NCBI RefSeq assembly: GCF_005860805.1
Contig: NZ_VCEJ01000002.1
Coordinates: 2,154,375-2,218,374 of the forward strand
Origin: Dyadobacter luticola
Lineage (GTDB): Bacteria > Bacteroidota > Bacteroidia > Cytophagales > Spirosomataceae
Length of the DNA: 64,000 nucleotides
Direction of reading: 5' to 3'
The notes beneath the pieces are model-generated. The model saw only the letters and a program-made list of their open reading frames with translations, did no database searches and had not been told where the DNA came from. Positions 27,091 through 36,335 of the stretch are shown piece by piece; positions within the stretch are counted from its first letter, which is position 1, and each line of letters begins with the position of its first letter. The translations under genes and the position numbers were made by a program.

Positions 27091-28431
27091 TTAGCTCAGC
27101 ACAATCTCTCTTTTCTTATTGTCCCAGGTAACTCGTTTGCCAGTATGCAGCGCCTGCGTCGCCATCATGGTCGCTACCGAGTGGTTGAAACCTGCGCGCG
27201 CCGGTGCATTCGTTTCCTTGCGGCTGCGGATACAATCCATCCAGTTGCGCATGTGCATCGAGGTCATAGGATCGGCGCCGGTATTGGCGTCAGTCGCGAT
27301 TTTGTCACCTGCTTTCAGCTCCATCGCTGGCAGCAGATTTGCCTGCATACCCATACCTTTGGCATCCTTCGCCTGCAAACCACCTTCCGGAGATATCTTG
27401 TTAGTATCCAGGTTGATCATTCCACCATTGGAGAAATAATATTCCTTCACGCCGCCTGCCTCATTGTTGAAACGAGAAGAATAAATCACCTGAAAACCTT
27501 TGCTCGGATCGTCAAACGGACCGTACTCAAATGTTGCACTGAATGTATCGGCATTGGTACGACCGTCTTTCCAGGTATAAACACCACCATTCGCTACCAC
27601 ATTACGCGGCGCGTCGAGTCCTGAGAACCAGTGCACAGTGTCGATCTGGTGCGCCATCCACTGTCCCGGGATACCCGATGAGTATGGATAGAACAAACGG
27701 AATTCGAGATAAAAACGTGGATTCCAGGCTACTTTTGGTCGGTTCAGCAGGAAGCGGTCCCAGTCGGTGTCTTCCTTCCTGATCTGCTCCACGAGTTCTT
27801 TGCGTCTCCACCGGCCGGGCTGGTTCACATTCCAGGTCATTTCCACCGTCGTAATGTCACCGAATTTACCTGATTTGATATAATCGTAAGCCGCCCAATA
27901 GTTCGGCGCACTTCTTCTCTGAGAACCCACCTGCACAATTTGTTTCGAACTTTCCACCGCTTTCAATGCAACTTTCGCATCTTCCAGGCTTTCGGCAAAC
28001 GGTTTTTCAACATATACATCCCGGCCTGATTTCACAGCCTCGGCACAATGCAATGCATGCTGAAAGTCAGCGGTACTGATAATCACCGCGTCCACGTCTT
28101 TTCTTGCCAATAACTCTTCATTGTTACGGGCTTTCGCAAATTCATTGGAAGCGTACGGTTTACCTTTCATAAACGCCTCTGCTTCATCGCGGCGACGGTT
28201 CCAAAGATCCGAAACACCCATAAATTCGAAATTCATTTCTTTGGCATGGTCCGAAAAGCTGGGTGCAAGCGAACTGCGGAAACGATCGGAAAATCCGATA
28301 ACGCCGACACGCACACGATCATTGGCGCCGATGATTTTGCGGTAGCTGGCCGCACTGAAAGCATTAGATCCAACCGCAACACCGGCCGAGGCCAATGCTG
28401 CATTTTTTATAAATTCCCTTCTGCTGCTCAT
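27091..28431 (-). CDS. Gfo/Idh/MocA-family sugar oxidoreductase, Tat-exported
   Basis: A 446-residue protein. The N-terminus SSRREFIKNAALASAG is a twin-arginine signal, so it folds with its cofactor before export. The Rossmann motif VRVGVIGFSDRFRSS follows. VDAVIISTADFQHALHCAEAV and DVYVEKPFAESLEDA carry the EKP motif of the family. The C-terminal alpha/beta domain includes IPGQWMAHQIDTVHWF, with the family's His. Such periplasmic oxidoreductases carry a tightly bound NAD(P) and can oxidise the 3-OH of a sugar. It lies 42 bp before the DUF6807 gene and probably acts with the DUF1080 and TIM-barrel products. Confidence 0.9.
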   Translation of the reverse strand: MSSRREFIKNAALASAGVAVGSNAFSAASYRKIIGANDRVRVGVIGFSDRFRSSLAPSFSDHAKEMNFEFMGVSDLWNRRRDEAEAFMKGKPYASNEFAKARNNEELLARKDVDAVIISTADFQHALHCAEAVKSGRDVYVEKPFAESLEDAKVALKAVESSKQIVQVGSQRRSAPNYWAAYDYIKSGKFGDITTVEMTWNVNQPGRWRRKELVEQIRKEDTDWDRFLLNRPKVAWNPRFYLEFRLFYPYSSGIPGQWMAHQIDTVHWFSGLDAPRNVVANGGVYTWKDGRTNADTFSATFEYGPFDDPSKGFQVIYSSRFNNEAGGVKEYYFSNGGMINLDTNKISPEGGLQAKDAKGMGMQANLLPAMELKAGDKIATDANTGADPMTSMHMRNWMDCIRSRKETNAPARAGFNHSVATMMATQALHTGKRVTWDNKKREIVLS

Positions 28432-28559
28432 GATATTCGGTTATGTATAAATGTTAATTTTTGGACTGTTCAGGGGGATATTCCTCTCGGCAATCAGTTG
28501 TAAATAACCAATGCCGGATTATCTACTGGTTTTTTTTATGTTTTTTCCGGGGTTCCGAA

Positions 28560-29921
28560 TCATTTGATTTCACGCACTTTCAGGCTGCGGAACGACACAT
28601 TATCGCCGTGGTCCTGCAACAGCAAGTAGCCTTGCTGCGACATACCGAAACCCTCAAAACCCTTGAATTTCGACTCTGCGACAAACTCTTTGAACTGAGG
28701 CGAGCCGCGCACATACTCCACTACTTTATAACCATTCAGGAAATGCTGGACGGTCCCGTCTGTTTTTACCAGAATCCGTCCCTGGTTCCACTCGCCGATT
28801 TTTTTTACGGAATTCTTGGGGCGGTCGGCCGGGATCACATCGTAAAATGAGGCGATGGTACGGTTGCCATTTTTGCCCAGTTTTGCATCAGGATGGCGCT
28901 CGTCGTCAAGTACCTGATATTCACAGCCGACACCCGATTTTCCATTTGCATTAAATTTCTGGTCGACAAAATATTTCACGCCGCTGTTGGCGCCTTCGGT
29001 CAGTTTAAATTCAAACTCGAACTCAAATGCAGGGCCGTAAAGCTTTCGGGTTACGATGTCGTTGCCGGTTTCCGAGCCGTCGGATTTGGCGATGACAATC
29101 ACGCCGTCGCTGGTGGACCAGCGTTTTGACGGAAATTCAGTCCCGCCATAAGATCTCCACTGGTCAGCCGATTTCCCATCAAACAACAAGGAAAATCCCT
29201 GCGCCTTCTCTGCATCCGTCATGCTGTTAGGGATCAGATTCACAATTGCAATGTTGGCTGGCGGGCTGGGTTTCAGGCCGGTGGTTTTGATCCGGATGTT
29301 CTTCCAGCTTACCTGCGTTCCTTCCAGATCTTTGCTGCCGATGGCGTGTACCTGCAAGCAAATAAAACCACTCGGCGTCATATCGTCGATTACGTGCGCC
29401 ACCGGCACACCATTTAAAAATGTCCGGATCGAGCTGCCGATGGCCTCGATGCGGTACTTATTCCAGGCTTCTTTTTTAAATGCTTTTTTTGCTTCGGGAT
29501 TCAAATCGAGCGGATAGAGCCAGCCTCTTCTTGCTTCATCATATAACCCCGCAGAGTAAGCGCGGTCACTTGGATCGATCTCAACCTGGTAACCATGCAC
29601 GCGGCCATTTTGATAATCCGGAGTCGAAAGACTTCTGATCTGAATACCGGAATTGAGCTTATTATCAACCTTCACATCCAGTTCCAGGATAAAATCACCG
29701 TAATTTTTCTCAGTTGTCAAAAAGGAATTCGGCGTATCCATCACGGAAGTCCCCACGATCGCGCCATCTTTCACTTCATATTTCGCCTGCCCGTTCAACT
29801 GCTTCCAGCCCGTCAGGTCTTTCCCATTAAATAAATTCTCCCAGCCATCTTTCGACTTCTGGGCGTGTAGCTGACAAATGGAGATGAGGATGCCAGCGAG
29901 TAATAAGGTGAATTTTTTCAT
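28560..29921 (-). CDS. Double-domain DUF1080 protein (3-keto-glycoside cleavage)
   Basis: A 453-residue exported protein with a signal peptide ending CQLHAQ. It carries two DUF1080 jelly-roll domains. Domain 1 (about 27-212) has GWENLFNGKDLTGWKQLNG and DFILELDVKVDNKLNSGIQI. Domain 2 (about 237-452) has FSLLFDGKSADQWRSYGG, FEFEFKLTEGANSGVKYFVD and a closing DNVSFRSLKVREIK. PF06439 proteins are assigned to hydrolysis or elimination of 3-keto-glycosides. It lies 27 bp after the TIM-barrel gene and 128 bp before the oxidoreductase, so the operon encodes oxidation and cleavage steps together. Confidence 0.88.
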   Translation of the reverse strand: MKKFTLLLAGILISICQLHAQKSKDGWENLFNGKDLTGWKQLNGQAKYEVKDGAIVGTSVMDTPNSFLTTEKNYGDFILELDVKVDNKLNSGIQIRSLSTPDYQNGRVHGYQVEIDPSDRAYSAGLYDEARRGWLYPLDLNPEAKKAFKKEAWNKYRIEAIGSSIRTFLNGVPVAHVIDDMTPSGFICLQVHAIGSKDLEGTQVSWKNIRIKTTGLKPSPPANIAIVNLIPNSMTDAEKAQGFSLLFDGKSADQWRSYGGTEFPSKRWSTSDGVIVIAKSDGSETGNDIVTRKLYGPAFEFEFEFKLTEGANSGVKYFVDQKFNANGKSGVGCEYQVLDDERHPDAKLGKNGNRTIASFYDVIPADRPKNSVKKIGEWNQGRILVKTDGTVQHFLNGYKVVEYVRGSPQFKEFVAESKFKGFEGFGMSQQGYLLLQDHGDNVSFRSLKVREIK

Positions 29922-29948
29922 GTGTTGATTTTAATGGATACTTTTTGA

Positions 29949-30854
29949 CTACAACGGATACTTCAATGTTTCCGTAATGTACTTTTTATTGATTTCTGCG
30001 CAAATAAGCGGCGATTTCTCAGGATCGGGCACACCGTCGAGTTCTACCACGGCCCAGCCTTTGAATTTGATTTTATCCAAAGATTTGAAAACCGCCGGCA
30101 CATCCACCCTGCCCTGCCCCAGCTCCACAAATTTGTAGCCACTTTTGGTATCCGCGGGCTTGGTATCCTTTAAATGCAGCGAATGGATGATGTTTTTGTA
30201 CTTGATAACCGCATCCTGCGGCTCGCCGCCACCCTGCTTGTAATGTGCAATGTCGAGCAGCAATTTAATATAACGCGGGTCCATCGCCTGCACAATCACG
30301 TCCACTTCTTCCGGCGTTTCGCCAAGCTGGTTCATGTGGTTATGGTACACTGCCTGCACGCCCAGGTCGGCCGTCTGCTTCCCGATCGCATTCATGACTT
30401 CCGCAAGCTTTTTTAATTCCTCCGTCGAAGGTGCGCGGTCTTTCGGGCGAAGACTGTTTGTCAGTTGCAAAGCATTGCCACCCAGCGCTTTGACAAAGCT
30501 GGCATGTTCCACGTGGGTATCGATGGTACTTTCCAGTTTCGCCGGATCGATCTCCACATTTCCGCTTGAAAACATGCAGAGTGTGAGGTTATTCTTGACC
30601 AGCAGATCCTTCAATTCCGAAACTTTGGTACGATATGGTTGAAATGTATTGGCCCGCAACTGAATGCCTTTAAAGCCCAGACCGGCCAGATCTGTAATTG
30701 CCTGCTCGTCCTTTCCGCCCCAGGTGATGGCCGAGTAGCCGATTTTAATCTCCCCTTTTTTATTCAAATGTTCAGCCCAGGCCGGCAATGTTACCGCAGA
30801 TGCAGCGCCCAGGGCCAATGTTTTCAGGAAATCCCTGCGTTGGTAAATATCCAT
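29949..30854 (-). CDS. Sugar phosphate isomerase/epimerase-like TIM barrel, Tat-exported
   Basis: A 301-residue protein. The signal YQRRDFLKTLALGAASA is twin-arginine type. The barrel belongs to the AP-endonuclease-2/xylose-isomerase-like family: KIGYSAITWGGKDEQAITDL, VQAVYHNHMNQLGETPEEVD with putative metal-binding His and Glu, LLLDIAHYKQGGGEPQD, and a last acidic strand GWAVVELDGVPDPEKSP. Members use a divalent metal to isomerise or epimerise sugars and keto-sugars. First gene of the four-gene catabolic operon that ends at 26002. It probably processes a keto-sugar made by the neighbouring oxidoreductase. Confidence 0.88.
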   Translation of the reverse strand: MDIYQRRDFLKTLALGAASAVTLPAWAEHLNKKGEIKIGYSAITWGGKDEQAITDLAGLGFKGIQLRANTFQPYRTKVSELKDLLVKNNLTLCMFSSGNVEIDPAKLESTIDTHVEHASFVKALGGNALQLTNSLRPKDRAPSTEELKKLAEVMNAIGKQTADLGVQAVYHNHMNQLGETPEEVDVIVQAMDPRYIKLLLDIAHYKQGGGEPQDAVIKYKNIIHSLHLKDTKPADTKSGYKFVELGQGRVDVPAVFKSLDKIKFKGWAVVELDGVPDPEKSPLICAEINKKYITETLKYPL

Positions 30855-30911
30855 ATCGGGTAGGTGTTAGGAAATGAATTCAGTTGTTGTTCTATCAAGA
30901 CGACATAAATA

Positions 30912-30939
30912 AGAAAAGCCCCTAAATCGGGGCTTTTCT
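30912..30939 (-). terminator. Terminator after the SusD gene at 30957-32792
   Basis: AGAAAAGCCCC and GGGGCTTTTCT form a perfect 11-bp stem with a 6-base loop. The U-rich side (CTTTTCTTATTT) on the minus strand follows the SusD stop codon. Readthrough into the catabolic operon is possible. Confidence 0.8.
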
Positions 30940-30956
30940 ACTTACTACACCTGCCT

Positions 30957-32792
30957 TTATTTAGGAATTTCCGTCAAAGGCGGCACATTGTTCTGGAAAC
31001 CATTGTAGCCCTTGTTTTGATTGATAATGCCACCCGTATTACCCGAAATCGCAGCTTGCGGTACCGGCCACAGCACGTGGTAAGGGCTCATCAGGTACTC
31101 GTCGCCGTGGCGGGTTTTTACGCCTTTGTTATAAAAGTCACTCTTCTCAATGATCCGGTCGAAGAAGTAATTGTTATCCGAAAAATCGCTCAGATTGTAC
31201 GTTTTACCATTTGGCGCAGGTTTTCCGGTCATGGCAAAAATGTACGCAATGCGGGTCAGCTCGGTTTTGCGCGGCTCCTCAAAATACAGCTCCCTGGCGC
31301 GCTCATCCAGCACCGTTCCAATGTTGACCTTCGCTGGTAAAATCGCCGCCGCACCAGCTCTCGCCCGCACCGCATTGATATCCTTTGCTGCATTCGCCAG
31401 GTCACCTTTCCAGGTATACGCCTCAGCACGAAGAAGATAAGTTTCTGCCAGACGGAAAACATACCAGTCAGTGTTCCCACCCGTCGGCTGCACTTTCAGA
31501 GGGTCCTCGATAAACAATTTGTAATTCGGCCAGTCGAACCAGCAGCGGATCGTGTCGATCGTCAGAATTGCACCGGCTGCATTGCGGAACTGCAGGTTTT
31601 TACCGTAATATGGATCAGTGCCTTTGATGGTCGGGTTGTTGTAAACCAGATCTTCCATTCTTGTCCAGTTACCCGGCGCATGGCGCAGATCTTTCGGGTC
31701 ATCCCAAACGCCTTCCTGCGAATAGTAAGTCGGGCGCACGCGGCCAATCCCACGGCCGTATTTCGTAATCTCATCAATCTCAATGCCGTACGTATCAATT
31801 GTCCCGCGGTTTCCGGCAGGGGTATTGATGTTGTTATGCCAAAAAGGAACCGTATTCCGCATCAGCTGGATACCGCCGTCAATGTTACCGTCGATACTCA
31901 CCCTGTCGATCACCATCATCAAACCTTCGGTATTGGAAGGCAGCGATTTGTTGGCAGGACGGTGCAAATCCCAGATCACATTTCGTGCCGCATTGTTGGC
32001 GTCCAGTCCAAACCGCGTTGTCATTAATTTATGCGTTCCGCCATCGATCACATTTGTGGCAGATTTAATCGCATCATCAAACTTGCCCAGCGCCAGGTTT
32101 ATTTTGGTCAATAAATGACTTACAGAACCTTTATTCACCGTTCCTTTATCTGTCACAGCCGGCACCCACTGCTCTGCAAATTCCAGATCTTCTTTCATTT
32201 TTTGTAAAATGACCTCTCTTTTCGTCGATTGAAAATCCAGCTTTGGCCCGATCACCTCGTCCAAAATTAAGGGTACGTCTCCAAATTGCTGCGTCAGACG
32301 ATAATACCGGCACGCTCTGTGAAAGTAAGCCGCACCCAGGATCGCATTCTTTTCAGCTTCATCTTTATAGTTCGTCGGCTGGTTAATCCTGGAAATCACC
32401 ACATTGGCATATTTCACACCTTTAAATCCTTCCGACCAATACCAGCCAATTTTGTTGTAATCACCATTATTCAGCTGCGCGTCAGGTGTGATCAGCAGAT
32501 TCATATTCTGCGCCGGGCCCGATTTGTCGGTAGTACCTTCCACGGCAATGTCGGAGAAAATCGCTTCGGTTACCATCGGAGGCGCGTCACCATACCATTC
32601 CAGGCGCATATTTCTTTCGCATGCCACGAGTGCCGAGCGCAGACCGCCCGCTTCGTTAAATGTTTCGTCAGGGTTGTAAAATGATAATGCTTCTGGACTG
32701 AGGTAGCTCTCCTTGCAGCTCACAAATGTGGCCAGACCGGCAGTGAGCAGCAGCGACAAAATGCGTTTTGAACTCTTATATGTTGTTTTCAT
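30957..32792 (-). CDS. SusD/RagB-family lipoprotein
   Basis: A 611-residue surface lipoprotein with a signal peptide and lipobox ending ATFVSC. The N-terminal TPR-like part contains FHRACRYYRLTQQFGDVPLI, and the typical SusD segment YVFRLAETYLLRAEAYTWKG lies near residue 445. The C-terminal RagB region ends in a surface-exposed loop (PYHVLWPVPQAAI). It follows the SusC gene by 25 bp and should form the lid of that transporter, feeding glycosides to the enzymes encoded at 26002-30854. Confidence 0.94.
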   Translation of the reverse strand: MKTTYKSSKRILSLLLTAGLATFVSCKESYLSPEALSFYNPDETFNEAGGLRSALVACERNMRLEWYGDAPPMVTEAIFSDIAVEGTTDKSGPAQNMNLLITPDAQLNNGDYNKIGWYWSEGFKGVKYANVVISRINQPTNYKDEAEKNAILGAAYFHRACRYYRLTQQFGDVPLILDEVIGPKLDFQSTKREVILQKMKEDLEFAEQWVPAVTDKGTVNKGSVSHLLTKINLALGKFDDAIKSATNVIDGGTHKLMTTRFGLDANNAARNVIWDLHRPANKSLPSNTEGLMMVIDRVSIDGNIDGGIQLMRNTVPFWHNNINTPAGNRGTIDTYGIEIDEITKYGRGIGRVRPTYYSQEGVWDDPKDLRHAPGNWTRMEDLVYNNPTIKGTDPYYGKNLQFRNAAGAILTIDTIRCWFDWPNYKLFIEDPLKVQPTGGNTDWYVFRLAETYLLRAEAYTWKGDLANAAKDINAVRARAGAAAILPAKVNIGTVLDERARELYFEEPRKTELTRIAYIFAMTGKPAPNGKTYNLSDFSDNNYFFDRIIEKSDFYNKGVKTRHGDEYLMSPYHVLWPVPQAAISGNTGGIINQNKGYNGFQNNVPPLTEIPK

Positions 32793-32817
32793 TTCAATTC
32801 AGGATTTTAGTTCAGGA

Positions 32818-35800
32818 TTAAAGGGTAATGTCTAATCCAATGGTAAAAATGCGCGGGCTCGGTACCGACACCGACAGGTTGGTGTTGTTGCTGTTGTTCG
32901 TCCCGTTTTCAGGGTCCCAGAAATCCCACCCGGAGATGTAACCCAGGTTCCGCACATTGCCGTAAATCCGGAGGTTTTGTATCGCGATCTTCTGAACAAG
33001 CTGCTTCGGAAGTGTGTAGGCCAGCGCTATGCTTTCGAAACGCAGGAAAGATTTGCTTTTATAATAAGTATAACCTGTTGCCGAACCTTCGCTGGAATAT
33101 AATCTCGCCCACTCATTATTCCGGTTTTCCGCCGTCCAGTACGGGAGCACATAGGAGCTGCTGCGATCGGGGAAGCCCTGGCGGTTTTTGGTTTGGTTAA
33201 ATTCTCCTTTTTGACCTAAATAAGAATACACCATGAACGAAGCGTCCCAATTTTTATAGACTTTAAATTCGTTGCGAAGCGTCAACCTCACACGTGGAGA
33301 GGTAAAGCCCTGGAAAACCTTGTCGTCATTGGTATATTTTCCATCATTATTGACGTCCAAAATCTTGTGATCACCAGGTTTTACACCATACTTAGCAGCG
33401 GCGTCGGCTTCCTCCGTCTGCCACACACCCAGCACTTTATAGTTCCAGATCTCATCCACCGCATGTCCGATAAACCAGCGGTTGGTAATATCGTCGGCTT
33501 CCCGGGTCGTGGTGTTTCCGTTAGCGTCGGTGGTTGTTTGCGTGGTACCGTACAAGTGGACAATCTTGTTCCGGTTCATCTGCATATTCAATGTCGTGCG
33601 CCAGGTCAGGTTGTCTTTTTTAATATTGGTCGAATTGAGGCTGAGCTCGATACCTTTATTGTCCACTTGTCCCAGGTTATCAAGTACATAGTCGAAACCC
33701 AGTACGTTTGGTAAAGCTCTCCTCACCAGCAGATCGTGGGTGGACGATTTATATAATTCCAGACTTCCGTCGATCAGGCTGTTAAATAATGAGAAGTCAA
33801 AACCAAAGTTTAAAGAGTTCGTCCGCTCCCATTTAAGGTTCGGGTTTGCCATACGGTCCACATATAACTGACTGACCTGGTACACTGTACCTGCCGGATT
33901 GACGTGCAGGTATTTGCCCGTCGCGAGATTAGATAATGCATCGTAGCGCCCAATGTCGCGGTTACCGTTGCTACCGTACGAGACACGCAGCTTTCCGTAG
34001 TTGATAATGTTATTTTTCAAAAACGGCTCATCCGTAAACACCCAGCCCAATGCTGCCGACGAGAATAATGCGCGTGGATTCTTCTGACCAAATGCAGAAT
34101 AACCATCGCGGCGGGTCGACAAAGTGACCATGTACCGGTCTTTGAATGAATAAAACAGGCGGCCCATCAGGGCGTCGGCCGTGCTCGTTTCGTCGTTGCT
34201 CCACATGATCGGCGCGTTACCTGCGCCCATATTGTGGTAGCCCAGGTTATCATTTGGCGCGAAACCTTTGTTGGAAATACTATCGTCCCACATTCTGAAA
34301 CGCTCGGCATTGATCAGGAAAGTGGCGTCAATGTTGTGGTTTTGGGCGATGGTTTTGTTCCATTTAAAAATGTTGTCCAGCTGCCAGCTCAATGTGCGGG
34401 TATCTCTCCGGGAAGCCCTTCCCCCCTCTGCAACCCAGTCCATACTTTTGGAAGATTCGGCATTGTAGCGGTGCGAAAACTCATACCGGGGCGTAAAATT
34501 GGCCTGGTAACTGATGCCAAAAGGCAGCGCAATTTTGGCAAAAACCACATTATTGACCGTAATCGACCCTTTGTCACGATCCGTAAAACTTGGCGCATAA
34601 TTGGGGTGGTTACCTCCACTCGCCTCTTCATTGGGCCGCCATTTGTAGGTTCCATCCGGATTGAACTCCGAACCCCAGGGCGAAAGATTGGCCGCAAAAT
34701 TATAATCAACCGGCACCTGGCTTTCGTCGCGGCTGGCAAACTGCGTGCTCAAACCGACGGACAAAAATTTATTCACTTTTCCTTCCAGGTTCACCCGCGC
34801 CCGCACCGTGCTGTACTTGTCACCCACCACAATACCTTCATTGCTCAGATATCCCAGCGACATATAATAAGTTACCCGGTCGTTTTTACCGGACAAACTC
34901 ACGGTATGATCCTGCCGAAATGCTTTCTGGAACACTTTACTGTACCAGTCCACACTTTTTCCGGCTTTATAGTTTTGTATTTCAATGGATTGCAAACCCA
35001 GACGCTGCAACCAGACCGTTTCGGGATCGCCTGCCGAGCCGTCAAAAGCGAGCCACTGATCGAGGGTAACATCCGAGGGCAGATTGTTGGGATTGGTAAA
35101 CCGGCTTGGCTGAGCACTTGCGTTAATGTTTCGCATTACTTCCGCACGCCAGGTCAGAAAACCGTCCGGGCTAAGTACCGGCTGATTCTTAGCGACTTCC
35201 GAAAAGCCAAAGTTCGTATTTACATTGATGAGCGTCTTGCCTTCTTTTCCCTTTTTGGTTGTAACCAAAATCACCCCGCTCGCAGCTTTCGCACCAAATA
35301 CCGCCGCCGAACTGGCATCTTTCAAGACATCAACGGTTTCAATATCATTGGGGTTAATATCTTCTAAACCACCATAATAGATTGCGCCATCGAGTACCAC
35401 CAGCGGACTGCTGCCAGCCGTCAGCGAATTCACACCCCGCACAGCCACGTTGCCACCGCCTTTCGCAGACGCCGAAAACCCGACATTCATACCCGGAATG
35501 TTACCACGAAGTACGTCCTGCACAGATTGCGGGTTTTCATTATCGAGCTTCGTCGCATTGATCTGTGAAACTGCACCGGTGAGGTCACGCTTTTTCAAAG
35601 TACCGTATCCCACGACAACTACCTCGTCCAGTGTCTTTTGGTCGGTGGCCAATATAATGTCCACCACGCTGGCATTGCCAATTTCTTTTTCCTGGGTGAG
35701 AAAGCCCACGGCGGAAAAAACCAGCACCTGGCTGCCGTCCGCCACATTGATTTGGTACTTGCCGTCAATATCGGTCGTGGTCCCGGTGGTAGTTCCTTTT

Positions 35801-35994
35801 ACAATAACTGTTACGCCGGGGACAGGCGTGTTATCATCTTTGGAGAGCACTTTGCCGGTGACCGATTTGTCGGCCCGGGACGGCTCAGGAAGTGTGATTT
35901 TGGTGGCGCCGGCAGCGGGATGAATGACTTGGAATAATGCCAGCAAACCACCCAAAGTCACCCTCAAAAGGCACTTTGTAAATCCTTTTTTCAT
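32818..35994 (-). CDS. SusC/RagA TonB-linked outer membrane transporter
   Basis: A 1058-residue transporter. A long signal region (to about residue 30) is followed by a CarboxypepD_reg-like domain (VTGKVLSKDDNTPVPGVTVI). The TonB plug starts at DEVVVVGYGTLKKRDLTGAV and includes NVAVRGVNSLTAGSSPLVVL. The barrel ends with the C-terminal strand FTIGLDITL. No STN signalling domain is present, so it is not directly tied to a FecR/sigma pair. It pairs with the SusD protein encoded next and lies upstream of the 3-keto-type catabolic operon. Confidence 0.94.
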   Translation of the reverse strand: MKKGFTKCLLRVTLGGLLALFQVIHPAAGATKITLPEPSRADKSVTGKVLSKDDNTPVPGVTVIVKGTTTGTTTDIDGKYQINVADGSQVLVFSAVGFLTQEKEIGNASVVDIILATDQKTLDEVVVVGYGTLKKRDLTGAVSQINATKLDNENPQSVQDVLRGNIPGMNVGFSASAKGGGNVAVRGVNSLTAGSSPLVVLDGAIYYGGLEDINPNDIETVDVLKDASSAAVFGAKAASGVILVTTKKGKEGKTLINVNTNFGFSEVAKNQPVLSPDGFLTWRAEVMRNINASAQPSRFTNPNNLPSDVTLDQWLAFDGSAGDPETVWLQRLGLQSIEIQNYKAGKSVDWYSKVFQKAFRQDHTVSLSGKNDRVTYYMSLGYLSNEGIVVGDKYSTVRARVNLEGKVNKFLSVGLSTQFASRDESQVPVDYNFAANLSPWGSEFNPDGTYKWRPNEEASGGNHPNYAPSFTDRDKGSITVNNVVFAKIALPFGISYQANFTPRYEFSHRYNAESSKSMDWVAEGGRASRRDTRTLSWQLDNIFKWNKTIAQNHNIDATFLINAERFRMWDDSISNKGFAPNDNLGYHNMGAGNAPIMWSNDETSTADALMGRLFYSFKDRYMVTLSTRRDGYSAFGQKNPRALFSSAALGWVFTDEPFLKNNIINYGKLRVSYGSNGNRDIGRYDALSNLATGKYLHVNPAGTVYQVSQLYVDRMANPNLKWERTNSLNFGFDFSLFNSLIDGSLELYKSSTHDLLVRRALPNVLGFDYVLDNLGQVDNKGIELSLNSTNIKKDNLTWRTTLNMQMNRNKIVHLYGTTQTTTDANGNTTTREADDITNRWFIGHAVDEIWNYKVLGVWQTEEADAAAKYGVKPGDHKILDVNNDGKYTNDDKVFQGFTSPRVRLTLRNEFKVYKNWDASFMVYSYLGQKGEFNQTKNRQGFPDRSSSYVLPYWTAENRNNEWARLYSSEGSATGYTYYKSKSFLRFESIALAYTLPKQLVQKIAIQNLRIYGNVRNLGYISGWDFWDPENGTNNSNNTNLSVSVPSPRIFTIGLDITL

Positions 35995-36335
35995 GAACAG
36001 GTTTAGTTACGGTGAGGTAAAAGTTTTTATATCAATTTACCAAGACGTAGTAGCATCTTTTCTTCCCCTACATGAAGAACTTCGAGCCACTTCTACAAAC
36101 CTGCTTTTTGTTACCGTAGGTTATTTGAAAATTTGTACTCCTGGAAGAGCATGAATATTTCCGTAACTCATTATCAAAATGTTGTCAATATCTCCATGGC
36201 ATTTTAGTGTATCTAAAAAATACTAAAAAAATATCACGGATTGAGGCAATTTCTGCCTCGATCCGTGATATAATGCCAGGAGTTGAAACCCTGGTCTGGC
36301 TGTTTTTAATCTGTGATCTTTGCTTTTTTTAACTC
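35995..36335. other. Intergenic region between two SusC/SusD units
   Basis: About 340 bp. It holds the terminator of the upstream SusC/SusD unit (36231-36272) and should hold the promoter of the SusC gene starting at 35994. I found no recognisable promoter box and no small gene. Confidence 0.55.
36231..36272 (-). terminator. Strong terminator after the SusD gene at 36336-38015
   Basis: An 18-bp stem with one mismatch (ATATCACGGATTGAGGCA against its complement) closes a 5-base loop, and the minus-strand side continues into a U-rich tract. It separates the two SusC/SusD units. Confidence 0.85.

Noticed and set aside
34234..35367. A 377-codon open frame antisense to a SusC gene
   Set aside because: It lies wholly inside a clear SusC coding region, has no domain features, and its codon pattern is the mirror of the SusC frame.
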